The notes under the pieces are model-generated. The model searched no databases. It was not told where the DNA came from and saw only the letters and a program-made list of their open reading frames with translations. From the NCBI RefSeq assembly GCF_007992195.1, contig NZ_BJZU01000033.1, positions 1 through 64,000 on the forward strand: 64,000 nucleotides of DNA, in the 5' to 3' direction. This DNA comes from Methylobacterium oxalidis (GTDB lineage Bacteria; Pseudomonadota; Alphaproteobacteria; Rhizobiales; Beijerinckiaceae). Positions 1 through 7,869 of this stretch are shown one piece after another; position 1 is the first letter of the stretch, and every line of letters begins with the position of its first letter. The position numbers were made by a program, and so were the translations under genes.

Positions 1-107
1 TTCGGGAGAGGGGACCCGCGCCGGATTCCGGCGGACGCCGGCAACCGGCGCTTAATCGGCCGCGCTTAGGATCCGATGCCGTCGCTCGCGACCGTACGGG
101 GGCCGGA
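1..107. other. Left edge, intergenic, no gene seen
   Basis: No supported reading frame of its own. It holds GC-rich spacer and the region just before the PAS-GGDEF gene. No convincing promoter or terminator could be recognised, and any gene further left lies outside the window. Confidence 0.5.
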
Positions 108-1046
108 ATGGTGAACGAGGCGGGGTCTTCCGGCGATGACGGATTCGCGCTGCGGCTGCACGCGCAGGCGGCGCGGCTCGCCCGGATGGGCGCGTGGGAA
201 TGCGACCTCTCCTCCGAGCGGCTGACCTGGACCGAGGGCGTCTACGCCCTGTTCGGGCTGACGCCCGGCGCCCCGCTGCGGCGGCACGAGATCGTCGGAC
301 GCTACGTCGGCGCGTCGCGGGCCGAGCTGGAGCAGGTGCGGGCGCACGCGATCCGGACCGGGCGCGGCTTCACGCTCGACAGCCGCATCCGGACGCCGCG
401 CGGCGAGGAGCGCTGGATCCGGATCGGCGCCGACCTCGCCCTCGGCCCGGACGGGCGGCCGGCCCGCCTGTTCGGCTACAAGCAGGACGTGACCGCCGAG
501 CGCGAGGCGCTGGATCGGCTGCGTCATCTCGCCGAGCGGGACACGCTGACCGGCCTCTACAACCGCGCCGTGTTCGACGCGCGCTGCCGCGCCGATCCCG
601 GGCCATCCGGCATCGCCGGGCTCGTCCTCGTCGATCTCGACCGCTTCAAGGCGATCAACGACAGCCGCGGCCACGCCGCCGGGGATGCCTGCCTGTGCGC
701 GGCGGCCGACCGGCTGCGGCGCGCCTTCGCCGGGGCGGCGCTCGTGGCGCGCATCGGCGGGGACGAGTTCGCCGTCATCCTGCGCGCGCCGCTCGGACGG
801 GCCGAGGCCCTGCGGCTGCTGGCGCGCGCCTCCGCCGCCCTCAGCCGGCCCGTTTTCCTCGACGGCGCGTTCCTTGAGGTCAGCGCCTCGATCGGCGCGC
901 GGCTCCTCGGCCCGGGGGAGGGCACCGGCCCGAGCCTGTTCGCCGAGGCGGACGCCGCCCTCTACGCGGCGAAGGCGGCGGGCCGCAACGCCGTGCGGAT
1001 CCACGGCGAGGCGCCCGGGCCCGGCCGGGAAGCGGTCGCGGGCTGA
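108..1046 (+). CDS. PAS-GGDEF diguanylate cyclase
   Basis: A 312-residue soluble protein predicted to make cyclic-di-GMP from two GTP. Residues about 12-135 form a PAS fold of the PAS_3 type (WECDL, later WIRIGADLAL and LFGYKQDVT, the usual PAC end). The GGDEF domain follows from about residue 145: RDTLTGLYNR, VDLDRFKAINDS and the intact signature RIGGDEFAVI. The RxxD inhibitory site normally placed just before the signature is not visible (FAGAALVARIGGDEF), so product inhibition may be weak. No membrane segment or signal peptide is present, so sensing is probably cytosolic. It stands alone, with a 77-nt gap to the next gene. Domain assignment is secure; the PAS ligand is unknown. Confidence 0.92.
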   Translation: MVNEAGSSGDDGFALRLHAQAARLARMGAWECDLSSERLTWTEGVYALFGLTPGAPLRRHEIVGRYVGASRAELEQVRAHAIRTGRGFTLDSRIRTPRGEERWIRIGADLALGPDGRPARLFGYKQDVTAEREALDRLRHLAERDTLTGLYNRAVFDARCRADPGPSGIAGLVLVDLDRFKAINDSRGHAAGDACLCAAADRLRRAFAGAALVARIGGDEFAVILRAPLGRAEALRLLARASAALSRPVFLDGAFLEVSASIGARLLGPGEGTGPSLFAEADAALYAAKAAGRNAVRIHGEAPGPGREAVAG

Positions 1047-1123
1047 CCGGAGGCCGCCGCGGGCTGACGGAGGCCGGCTCCCGGCCTATCTGAGGGCTCA
1101 AGCCCCCACGCCCGCGCCGAGCC

Positions 1124-1726
1124 ATGCACTACGATCCCGAGAACCGGACGCTGCCGCACAACCCGCTCAAGGCCCTCGTGGCGCCGCGGCCGATCGGCTG
1201 GATCAGCGCCATGAACCGGGACGGCGCGCTCAACCTCGCGCCCTACTCGTTCTTCAACGCGGTGGCCGACGACATGGTGGCCTTCTCCTCCTCGGGGCGG
1301 AAGGACGCCATGACCTTCGCGGAGGAGGGGGGCGAGTTCGTCTGCAACCTCGCGACCTTCGACCTGCGCGAGGCGGTCAACGCCACCTCGGCGCCGCTTC
1401 CCCGCGGCGACAGCGAGTTCGACTTCGCGGGGCTGGCGACCGCGCCGTCGCGGAAGGTGCGGCCGCCCCGCGTCGCCGCGGCGCCGGCCGCGATCGAGTG
1501 CCGCTGGCTGCAGACCGTGCCGCTGGTGCCCCTCGGCGGGGGCGAGCCGGGAAACTTCCTGGTGATCGGGCAAGTGGTCTCGGTCTACATCGACGACCGC
1601 TTCGTGGCGGACGGCCGGGTCGACACGGGCGCCATGCGCCCGATCATGCGCGGGGGCTATTTCGACTACTTCACGGCGACGCCGGAGGCCCGCTTCGAGA
1701 TGCGCCGGCCGAAGGGCGGGGGGTAG
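1124..1726 (+). CDS. Flavin reductase-like FMN-binding split-barrel protein
   Basis: A 200-residue protein of the flavin reductase-like/DIM6 family, which bind FMN or FAD in a split barrel and usually reduce flavin with NAD(P)H. The opening VAPRPIGWISAMNRDGALNLAP matches the family's conserved start (RPIGWIST...G..NLAPYS), and NAVADD, CNLAT and VIGQVVSVYIDD fit the later strands. The length is usual for the family and the ATG is the natural start. It converges on the NYN gene on the other strand. Its partner oxygenase, if there is one, is not adjacent, so the physiological role is open. Confidence 0.88.
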   Translation: MHYDPENRTLPHNPLKALVAPRPIGWISAMNRDGALNLAPYSFFNAVADDMVAFSSSGRKDAMTFAEEGGEFVCNLATFDLREAVNATSAPLPRGDSEFDFAGLATAPSRKVRPPRVAAAPAAIECRWLQTVPLVPLGGGEPGNFLVIGQVVSVYIDDRFVADGRVDTGAMRPIMRGGYFDYFTATPEARFEMRRPKGGG

Positions 1727-1774
1727 GGGGTCGCCGGCCAAGCGCCACCGGGATCCGTCCCTATGCCGCGGCGA

Positions 1775-2569
1775 TCAGCGGGCGAGAACGAGCCGGACGA
1801 ATGTGCTGCGAAGCGTGGATCGCTCCGGGTTCGTGAGCGTCGCTTGGCCGTAATGTGACCGGCCGACGCGCAGAAGTGCTCTGTCGTGATCGGCGGGAAC
1901 TTGGCCGGAGGACGCAAACAGGGCCTTGAGGGCGGACAGCTCCGCCATTTCGAGGGATGCGATGATCGGTTCGATCAGCGCATCCAATCCGGAATGGCTC
2001 GAGGCCGCGCTGGCCGCCGCGGGTGTCAGGGGTGGCGAATAGGCGAGAAATGCGCTCACCGTCGCGGCATCCCACGCCGTGGTCGTATCCGCCTCCTGCA
2101 TCAAGGAACGACTCTGGTTCGACCGTGCGGGGTGGATGCCGACCAGATGGACGCGCACCCCGAACTGCTGGGCAAGAACGACGCCGACGCGCACGTCCTC
2201 GTCGCCGGACAGCAGGACGGCGTCCGTGATGGCGTGATTGCGGGCGAGTTCGGCGAGGTCCGTGATGATCAGGGCATCCACGCCCTTCTGCTCGCCAGCG
2301 GAGTTCAGCTGCCCGAGGCGGACCTTGATATCGTTGGCGTCCGCCAGCGCCGCCTGCTCAGGCGTGGGGCGCCCCGCGCGCATCGCATCGTACCAGTAGA
2401 TGCGGAGGAGCGGCAGGTCGCAAGACGCCCTTGCCGTCGTCTTGAACGCCTCGACGACCCTCGGAATGTTCAGGGAGAAGTGTTCCCGCCCCTGTCGCGT
2501 GCCCGTCAGGAGGACGGACCCTTGCGCGAACAGATAGCCCGCATCGACAAATACAGCCGCGCGTTGCAT
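1775..2569 (-). CDS. NYN-domain (PIN-like) putative ribonuclease
   Basis: A 264-residue protein of the NYN/LabA-like (DUF88) group, PIN-fold proteins that often act as RNA endonucleases. Acidic residues expected for metal binding are visible: AVFVDAGYLF near the N-terminus, KGVDALIITDL in the middle and LLSGDEDVRVGV after it. A later part (GLDALIEPIIASL...) looks like a separate helical domain. Base composition is visibly lower in GC than the flanking genes (one 60-base line near the 5' end is about 57% GC against well over 70% around it), which suggests recent transfer. Its ATG lies about 20 nt after a perfect 22-nt palindrome followed by a T-run on this strand. Role in RNA decay or phage defence is speculation. 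Confidence 0.85.
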   Translation of the reverse strand: MQRAAVFVDAGYLFAQGSVLLTGTRQGREHFSLNIPRVVEAFKTTARASCDLPLLRIYWYDAMRAGRPTPEQAALADANDIKVRLGQLNSAGEQKGVDALIITDLAELARNHAITDAVLLSGDEDVRVGVVLAQQFGVRVHLVGIHPARSNQSRSLMQEADTTTAWDAATVSAFLAYSPPLTPAAASAASSHSGLDALIEPIIASLEMAELSALKALFASSGQVPADHDRALLRVGRSHYGQATLTNPERSTLRSTFVRLVLAR

Positions 2570-2866
2570 AGAGTAGCTCGAAATGAAAAGGGCGCCCGCG
2601 GGCGCCCTTCAGTACAGTTGCGCGTGACGTGCGTAATCTCCGCCCAACGCTACACTTCGTAGATAGCTGTTCGGAATGGCTGGGTCAAGGCGGCGCCGAC
2701 GTCATGCGGCAGGATCAGGATCCGCTCCCCCGCCGGGACCGGGATCCGCCGCCCGCGTTCAATCTTCCTTTACCATAACGATAACAGGATCAGGCTCCTA
2801 GGGAGCGCGTTCCGGCTCCCGCGCCGCGCCCGCATCCTCCCCGGCGCGCCCCGCACCGGGCCCCGC
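2570..2866. other. Divergent intergenic region between NYN gene and transglycosylase gene
   Basis: A 297-nt stretch, less GC-rich than its surroundings, with no gene recognised. It contains the terminator-like hairpin upstream of the NYN gene and, near 2765-2790, an AT-rich tract (TTTACCATAACGATAACAGG) that is the likeliest promoter zone for the rightward genes. TTTACCAT is one mismatch from the alphaproteobacterial CtrA half-site TTAACCAT; this is only suggestive. Confidence 0.45.
2582..2609 (-). terminator. Perfect hairpin with T-run in the leader of the NYN gene
   Basis: Positions 2588-2609 form a perfect palindrome with arms AAGGGCGCCC and GGGCGCCCTT around GC. Read leftwards it is followed by TTTTCATTTC, so it looks like a rho-independent terminator on the minus strand. 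It lies about 19 nt before the NYN start codon, so it could be an attenuator for that gene or end a short upstream RNA. Confidence 0.55.
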
Positions 2867-3934
2867 ATGTTCCTGTTCACGACGCCTCCCGCCAGCACCC
2901 GCGAGACCGCCCCGGCCGCCGCGGCGGGCGCGCGCGGCGCGGCCGCGGCGGAGGTCGTCGAGGCGATCCGCGACGGGGCGCAGAGCACCGGCGTCGGCTT
3001 CGACTATCTCCTCGCCACCGCGCAGCGCGAATCCGCCCTCGACCCCTCCGCCAAGGCCGGCACCTCGACGGCCACCGGCCTGTTCCAGTTCATCGAGCAG
3101 ACCTGGCTCGGCGTGATGAAGAATGCTGGGCCCAAGCTCGGCCTCGGCGCCTACGCGGACGCGATCACGGCGCGCCCGGACGGGACCTACACGGTGGCCG
3201 ACGGGCAGGCGCGGCAGGCGATCCTCGATCTGAGGCGCGACCCCAAGGTCGCCGCGACGCTCGCGGGCGCGCTCACCCAGAAGAACCGCGAGGCGCTCGG
3301 CTCCGCCCTCGGGCGCGAGCCGACCTCGGGCGACCTCTACGCCGCCCACGTCCTCGGGGCGCGGGGCGCCGCGACCCTGATCGGCAACGCCCAGGCCTTC
3401 CCGGCCCGCAGCGCCGCCCTCGACCTGCCGGAGGCGGCCGCCGCCAACCGGAGCCTGTTCTACGAGCGCTCGGGGCGGGCGCGGTCCTCCTCCGAGCTCT
3501 ACGCGCTCCTCTCCGCCCCCGCCGCCGGCAGGGCCCCGGCCGCCACCGACCTGACGGCCGTGCCGCAGGCCGCGACCGCCTACGCCGCCCTCGACGGCGG
3601 CCTGCGCAGCCTGTTCCAGACCGACCGGCGCCAGGGCGCGGTCTCGGAGGGCGTCGCCCGGCTCTGGCAGGACCGGGCCGGCGGCCGGCCCGAGCGCGCC
3701 GCCCCGACCTACTTCCCCCGCTCGGATTCCTCGGGCGACGCGATGATCGCCGCCACCGAGCCGAGCGCGCCCGCGGAGACCGGCGCGATCCCGGCGGCCG
3801 CCCCGGTCACGGTGCCGCTGCCGCCGCGCCGCCCGCCCGAGTTCTCCGGCCAGCAGGCGGGCGCCGCGCCGGCCAGGCCCCGGGCGGGCGCCCCCCTCGA
3901 CCTCTCCCTGTTCATGATCCGGAGCGGCCCATGA
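2867..3934 (+). CDS. Lytic transglycosylase (SLT)-like domain protein
   Basis: A 355-residue protein with a lysozyme-like SLT domain at about residues 25-175. The catalytic region is clear: ATAQRESALDPSAKA (catalytic Glu in the RES motif) followed by ATGLFQFIEQTWL, the usual GLFQ core, and later LYAAHVLGARGAATL. Such enzymes cleave the glycan strand of peptidoglycan to 1,6-anhydro products. The C-terminal half is Ala/Pro-rich and probably disordered. No N-terminal signal peptide is evident, which is odd for a wall-active enzyme. It overlaps the DUF2336 gene by four bases (ATGA), implying coupled translation. Confidence 0.85.
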   Translation: MFLFTTPPASTRETAPAAAAGARGAAAAEVVEAIRDGAQSTGVGFDYLLATAQRESALDPSAKAGTSTATGLFQFIEQTWLGVMKNAGPKLGLGAYADAITARPDGTYTVADGQARQAILDLRRDPKVAATLAGALTQKNREALGSALGREPTSGDLYAAHVLGARGAATLIGNAQAFPARSAALDLPEAAAANRSLFYERSGRARSSSELYALLSAPAAGRAPAATDLTAVPQAATAYAALDGGLRSLFQTDRRQGAVSEGVARLWQDRAGGRPERAAPTYFPRSDSSGDAMIAATEPSAPAETGAIPAAAPVTVPLPPRRPPEFSGQQAGAAPARPRAGAPLDLSLFMIRSGP

Positions 3935-5574
3935 TGATCCGCCAGTTCCTGGCCTGGACGCAGCACGATTCCGCCGGCCGCCGGGCCGAGGCCGCCTCCG
4001 CGCTCGCCCGGGCCTACCTCTACGGCAATCTCGGCCCCGAGGCCGCCTGGGAGGCCAAGACCGCGATCCTGGCCCTCCTCGACGACCCCTCGCCGCTGGT
4101 GCGGCGGGCGCTCGCCGAGGCCTGCGCCGCCTCGGCCCGGGCGCCGCGCCCGCTCGTGGTGACGCTCGCCGCCGACCAGCCCGAGATCGCCGGCCTCGTC
4201 CTCGCCCGCTCGCCGATCCTGAACGACGCCGACCTCGTCGACGCCGCCGCCATGGGCGGCGAGGCGATCCGCCACGTCATCGCGGGCCGGCACCACCTGA
4301 CCCACGCGGTCGCCGGGGCGCTCGCCGAGATCGGCGGCCCGGAGACCCTGCGCCGGCTCGCCGCGAACCCGACCGCCCAGATCACCACCGGGCGCCTGTT
4401 GCGGATGGTGGAGCGCCACGGCGACGACGCCGCCCTGCGCGAGGCGCTGCTCGCCCGGGCCGACCTGCCGCTGGAGGTCCGCCACGCCGTGGCCGCCCGC
4501 CTCGCCGAGACGCTCGCGGGCTTCGTCACGGCCTGCGGCTGGCTCACGCCGGAGCGGAGCGAGCGGATGAGCCGGGAGACGCGCGAGCGCGCGGTGCTCG
4601 ACCTCTGCGCCCGGGCCGGCGCGGCGGCGCTCATCCGCGTCGTCCAGCACCTGCGCACCAGCGGCCAGCTCAACGCCGGCCTGGTGCTGCGGGCGATCCT
4701 GTCGGGCGAGATGGTCTTCGCCGAGGCCGCCCTGTCCGATCTCAGCGGCCTCGACCGGGCCCGGGTGGCGGGCCTCGTGCGCAGCGCCCGGGGCTATCCG
4801 GGCCTCCATGCCCGGGCCGGGCTGCCGCAGGCCCTGCTGCCCGCCTTCGCCGCCGCCCTCTCGGCCTGGCGCGAGGCCGGGACCGGCGCCGCGGCCCCGA
4901 GCGGGGCCGGGCTGTCCCGCCGCATGATCGAGCGGGCGCTCACCGCCTGCGAGGACATGCCCTTCTCCGAGATGCAGGCCGTCACGGCGCTGCTCGCCCG
5001 CTACGAGGCCGAGGCCGCCCGCGACGAGGCCCGCGCGGTCGCCCGCGCCATCGCCGAGCAGGCCGAGGCCCGCGAGGCGGCCCGCCTGGAGGCCGAGCGC
5101 GTCGCCGCCGAGTGGCGGCAGGCCCAGGCCCGCGAGGCGGCCGGCCGGGACGCAGCGACATGGGCCCTCGCGGTGCCGGCGGAGGGCCTGCCGGCCGCCC
5201 CCGAGCCGATCGAGATCCGGGACTGCGCGACCGTGGCGGAGCCCGTCGCCGTCGTGGAGGCTGAGGCGATCCGGTTCGCCGCGGAAGGAGAGGCCGCCGC
5301 CACGCTGCCCGAATCCGTCAGCGCCGTCCTCGACGCCCTGCCCGAGGCGATCCTGTCGAGTTTTCGCGAGGAGCAGGCCCGTCTGGCCGCGTCGCGCCAG
5401 GAAAAGATCTTCGCGGAAGAGACCCGCGTGGAAGAGACCCGCGCGGAAGACGTCTTCGAAGAAGCCCGTGCGGACGAGGCCCGCCTCGCCGCGGAAGCCG
5501 TGCTGGAGACGATCCCCGCCGCCCTCGTGGCGAGCTACCGCGCGGACCGGCAGCGGCTGAAGCTCGCCGCCTGA
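3931..5574 (+). CDS. DUF2336 domain-containing protein
   Basis: A 547-residue cytoplasmic protein. Residues about 1-330 match DUF2336, an alpha-helical HEAT-like family largely found in alphaproteobacteria and without an established biochemical role (helical repeats such as LLDDPSPLVRRALAEACA and HHLTHAVAGALAEIGG). From about residue 350 the chain is very rich in Ala, Glu and Arg, suggesting a long coiled coil, and near 485-510 there is a short acidic repeat (EETRVEETRAEDVFEEARAD). The start codon overlaps the stop of the transglycosylase gene. It converges on the NAD kinase gene with a 13-nt gap. Family call is firm; function unknown. Confidence 0.88.
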   Translation: MMIRQFLAWTQHDSAGRRAEAASALARAYLYGNLGPEAAWEAKTAILALLDDPSPLVRRALAEACAASARAPRPLVVTLAADQPEIAGLVLARSPILNDADLVDAAAMGGEAIRHVIAGRHHLTHAVAGALAEIGGPETLRRLAANPTAQITTGRLLRMVERHGDDAALREALLARADLPLEVRHAVAARLAETLAGFVTACGWLTPERSERMSRETRERAVLDLCARAGAAALIRVVQHLRTSGQLNAGLVLRAILSGEMVFAEAALSDLSGLDRARVAGLVRSARGYPGLHARAGLPQALLPAFAAALSAWREAGTGAAAPSGAGLSRRMIERALTACEDMPFSEMQAVTALLARYEAEAARDEARAVARAIAEQAEAREAARLEAERVAAEWRQAQAREAAGRDAATWALAVPAEGLPAAPEPIEIRDCATVAEPVAVVEAEAIRFAAEGEAAATLPESVSAVLDALPEAILSSFREEQARLAASRQEKIFAEETRVEETRAEDVFEEARADEARLAAEAVLETIPAALVASYRADRQRLKLAA

Positions 5575-5587
5575 GACGGGACCGCCC

Positions 5588-6370
5588 TCAGCCGAACTGC
5601 TCGCGCAGGATGCGCTCGTCGAGGCTGTGGCCGGGATCGTGGAGGAGGACGAGGTCGGTCGCCTGGTCGAGCCAGGTTTCCACCGTGCAGACCCGGCGGA
5701 ACTCGGTGTGGTCGGCCACCGCCGCGACCGGGCGGTGCTCGGCGTCCAGGACCTCGATGCGGATCCGCGCGAAGTTCGGCAGGAGCGCGCCGCGCCAGCG
5801 CCGTGGCCGGAAGGCGGAGATCGGGGTCAGCGCCAGGAGCTGCGCGTCGAGGGGCAGGATCGGGCCGCCGACCGAGAGGTTGTAGGCGGTCGAGCCCGCG
5901 GGGGTCGCCACCAGGAGCCCGTCGGCGATCAGCTCCGGCAGGCGCACCTGCCCGTCGACGGCGATCTTGAGCTTGGCCGTCTGGTGCGTCTGGCGCAGCA
6001 TCGAGACCTCGTTGATCGCCCGGGCCTCGTGGCGCCGCCCCTCCGTGTCGTGCGTCTCCATGAAGAGCGGGTGGATCACGCTGCGCTCGGCCCGCTCCAG
6101 CCGCTCCAGGAGCCCGTCCTCCCGGAACTCGTTCATCAGGAAGCCGACCGTGCCGCGGTTCATGCCGTAGATCGGCTTGGCCTGGTCCATGAAGCGGTGC
6201 AGCACCTGCAGGGTCAGGCCGTCGCCGCCGAGCGCCACCACCACGTCGGCATCCTCGGGCGTGACGTGGTCGTAGCGCCGCATCAGCGCCGCCGCGGCCG
6301 CCCGCGCATCGGGCGTGGGGCTCGCGACGAAGGCGATCCGGTGGAAACGCTGCGACATGCCGATCACCAT
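5588..6370 (-). CDS. nadK: NAD kinase
   Basis: A 260-residue ATP-NAD kinase that phosphorylates NAD at the 2' position of its adenosine ribose to give NADP. The GGDG loop is present ([15 protein letters not shown]), followed by the NAD-binding segments [14 protein letters not shown] and [16 protein letters not shown]. Length fits the shorter alphaproteobacterial form. An alternative start four codons in ([10 protein letters not shown]) is possible. It ends close to the convergent DUF2336 gene; a divergent CutA gene starts 65 nt upstream of it. Confidence 0.95.
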   Translation of the reverse strand: MVIGMSQRFHRIAFVASPTPDARAAAAALMRRYDHVTPEDADVVVALGGDGLTLQVLHRFMDQAKPIYGMNRGTVGFLMNEFREDGLLERLERAERSVIHPLFMETHDTEGRRHEARAINEVSMLRQTHQTAKLKIAVDGQVRLPELIADGLLVATPAGSTAYNLSVGGPILPLDAQLLALTPISAFRPRRWRGALLPNFARIRIEVLDAEHRPVAAVADHTEFRRVCTVETWLDQATDLVLLHDPGHSLDERILREQFG

Positions 6371-6435
6371 CCGCGCGGTTGACGCAGGAGCCCGGCGCGC
6401 GCCTCATCGCGGCACCAATGCGGGAGAGCCATAGC

Positions 6436-6765
6436 ATGGAGCGTGCGCACCTCGTCTACTCCACCTTCCCCGATGCCGAGACCGCCCTCGCCGTGGGCGA
6501 GGCGCTGGTGCGCGCCCGCCTCGCGGCCTGCGTGAACGTGATCCCGGGGATGGCCTCGGTCTACGCCTGGAAGGGCGCGGTGGAGCGGGGCGAGGAGGTC
6601 GTCGCCATCCTCAAGAGCCGCAGCGGCCTGAGGGCGGCGCTCGCCGATGCCCTCAAGCAGCGCCACCCCTACGAAACGCCGATCATCCTGCATCTCGACG
6701 TGGCGGAGGCCGATCCCGGCACGCTGGCCTGGATCCTCGCCGAGACCGGGGCGGCCCCCGGCTGA
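6436..6765 (+). CDS. cutA: CutA divalent-cation tolerance protein
   Basis: A 109-residue CutA1 protein, a ferredoxin-like trimer linked to copper/divalent cation tolerance, though its exact activity is unsettled. Typical motifs are LVYSTFPDAETA, ARLAACVNVIPGMASVYAWKG and HPYETPIILHLDV. The reading frame extends upstream, but ATG 6436 is preceded by GGGAGAG at a reasonable distance and gives the family's usual N-terminus (MERAHLVYST), so it was chosen. Confidence 0.93.
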   Translation: MERAHLVYSTFPDAETALAVGEALVRARLAACVNVIPGMASVYAWKGAVERGEEVVAILKSRSGLRAALADALKQRHPYETPIILHLDVAEADPGTLAWILAETGAAPG

Positions 6766-6824
6766 GCCCGTCGGGCCGAGGCGCCGGGCGGAGCCCGTCA
6801 GGTCGGGGCGCCGGGAGGAGACCG

Positions 6825-7787
6825 TCAGGTCGGGGCGCCCCACTGCACGGGCACGAGCTCGTAGCCCTCGCCGCCGCGCGCGACGTGCCCGGTGGCGGGG
6901 AAGGGTGCGTGGTAGAAGGCGACCTGCACCCGGTCCGCGGCCGCCCGGTCGAGCAGGCGGCGGCGGGTGGCGCGGGCGGCGTCCGCGTCCATGTCGAACA
7001 CGGCCGACCAGTCGGGGTTGCGCACGAACAGGGCCGGGTGGTTCGTCACGTCCGACATCAGCATGAGCCGGCCGGCGCCGGCCTCCAGCAGGAAGACCGT
7101 GTGGCCCGGCGTGTGGCCGGGGGCGGCCAGCGCCGTCAGGCCGGGCCGGATCTCCGTGTCCCAGGCGTACTGCGTCGCCTTCGGGCCGCCGGGCCCGAAG
7201 ATGCGGGCCACCGCCTGGACGTTCGGGCGCAGGCGCTCGGGGGCGCGGGCGGCCAATCCCTCGTCCATCCAGAAGGCCCACTCGGCGGCCGGCACCAGCA
7301 CCTCGGCGTTCGGGTAGGCGAGGCTGCCGTCCTTGAGGCGCAGGCCGAGCACGTGGTCGAGGTGGAAGTGGCTCAGCACCACGGTGTCGATCGCGGACCG
7401 GTCGATGCCCGCCGCAGCGAGGCCCCGCAGCGTGCCCCCGGTGCCGGGCGGCCCGTTGTCGGCGAAGCCCGTGTCGACGAGGATGCGGTGGCCGCGCGCC
7501 TCGATCAGCAGCGTCGTGAAGGTGATGTCGAGGCGGTCCTGCGGCAGGAAGGCCCGGGCCAGCGCCTCCCGCACCGCCTCGATCGGCGCGTTGGGGATGA
7601 AGGCCGCGTCGAGCGGGCGCCCGAGCGTACCCTCGTGCAGGGCGGTCACGGTCGCATCGCCGAGCCTGTAGCGGTAGACGCCCGGCATCGGGCCGGCGGC
7701 CTCGCCCGCGGGCGCCGCGGCGCCGGCGCCCGAGCCGGCGAGGAGGAGGGGCGCGGCCCCGAGCATCGTGCGGCGGTCGATCGGCAT
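6825..7787 (-). CDS. Tat-exported metallo-beta-lactamase-fold hydrolase
   Basis: A 320-residue MBL-fold protein. The N-terminus carries a twin-arginine signal (DRRTMLGAAPLLLAGSGAG), so it should act in the periplasm. The metal-binding motif is intact (VVLSHFHLDHVLGL, the HxHxDH signature), with a further His in APGHTPGHTVFLL and an Asp in LMSDVTNHPAL. The substrate cannot be named; relatives include lactonases, aryl hydrolases and quorum-quenching enzymes. It lies 82 nt downstream of the glycosyltransferase gene on the same strand and may be the last gene of the carotenoid transcript. Confidence 0.9.
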   Translation of the reverse strand: MPIDRRTMLGAAPLLLAGSGAGAAAPAGEAAGPMPGVYRYRLGDATVTALHEGTLGRPLDAAFIPNAPIEAVREALARAFLPQDRLDITFTTLLIEARGHRILVDTGFADNGPPGTGGTLRGLAAAGIDRSAIDTVVLSHFHLDHVLGLRLKDGSLAYPNAEVLVPAAEWAFWMDEGLAARAPERLRPNVQAVARIFGPGGPKATQYAWDTEIRPGLTALAAPGHTPGHTVFLLEAGAGRLMLMSDVTNHPALFVRNPDWSAVFDMDADAARATRRRLLDRAAADRVQVAFYHAPFPATGHVARGGEGYELVPVQWGAPT

Positions 7788-7869
7788 GCGGGGCCTCCGG
7801 GCGCGTGACGCGGACCTTGAGCTATCGCGGGCAGGCAGGGCTTCAAGGGCCGGTTGCGGCGCCTGAGCC

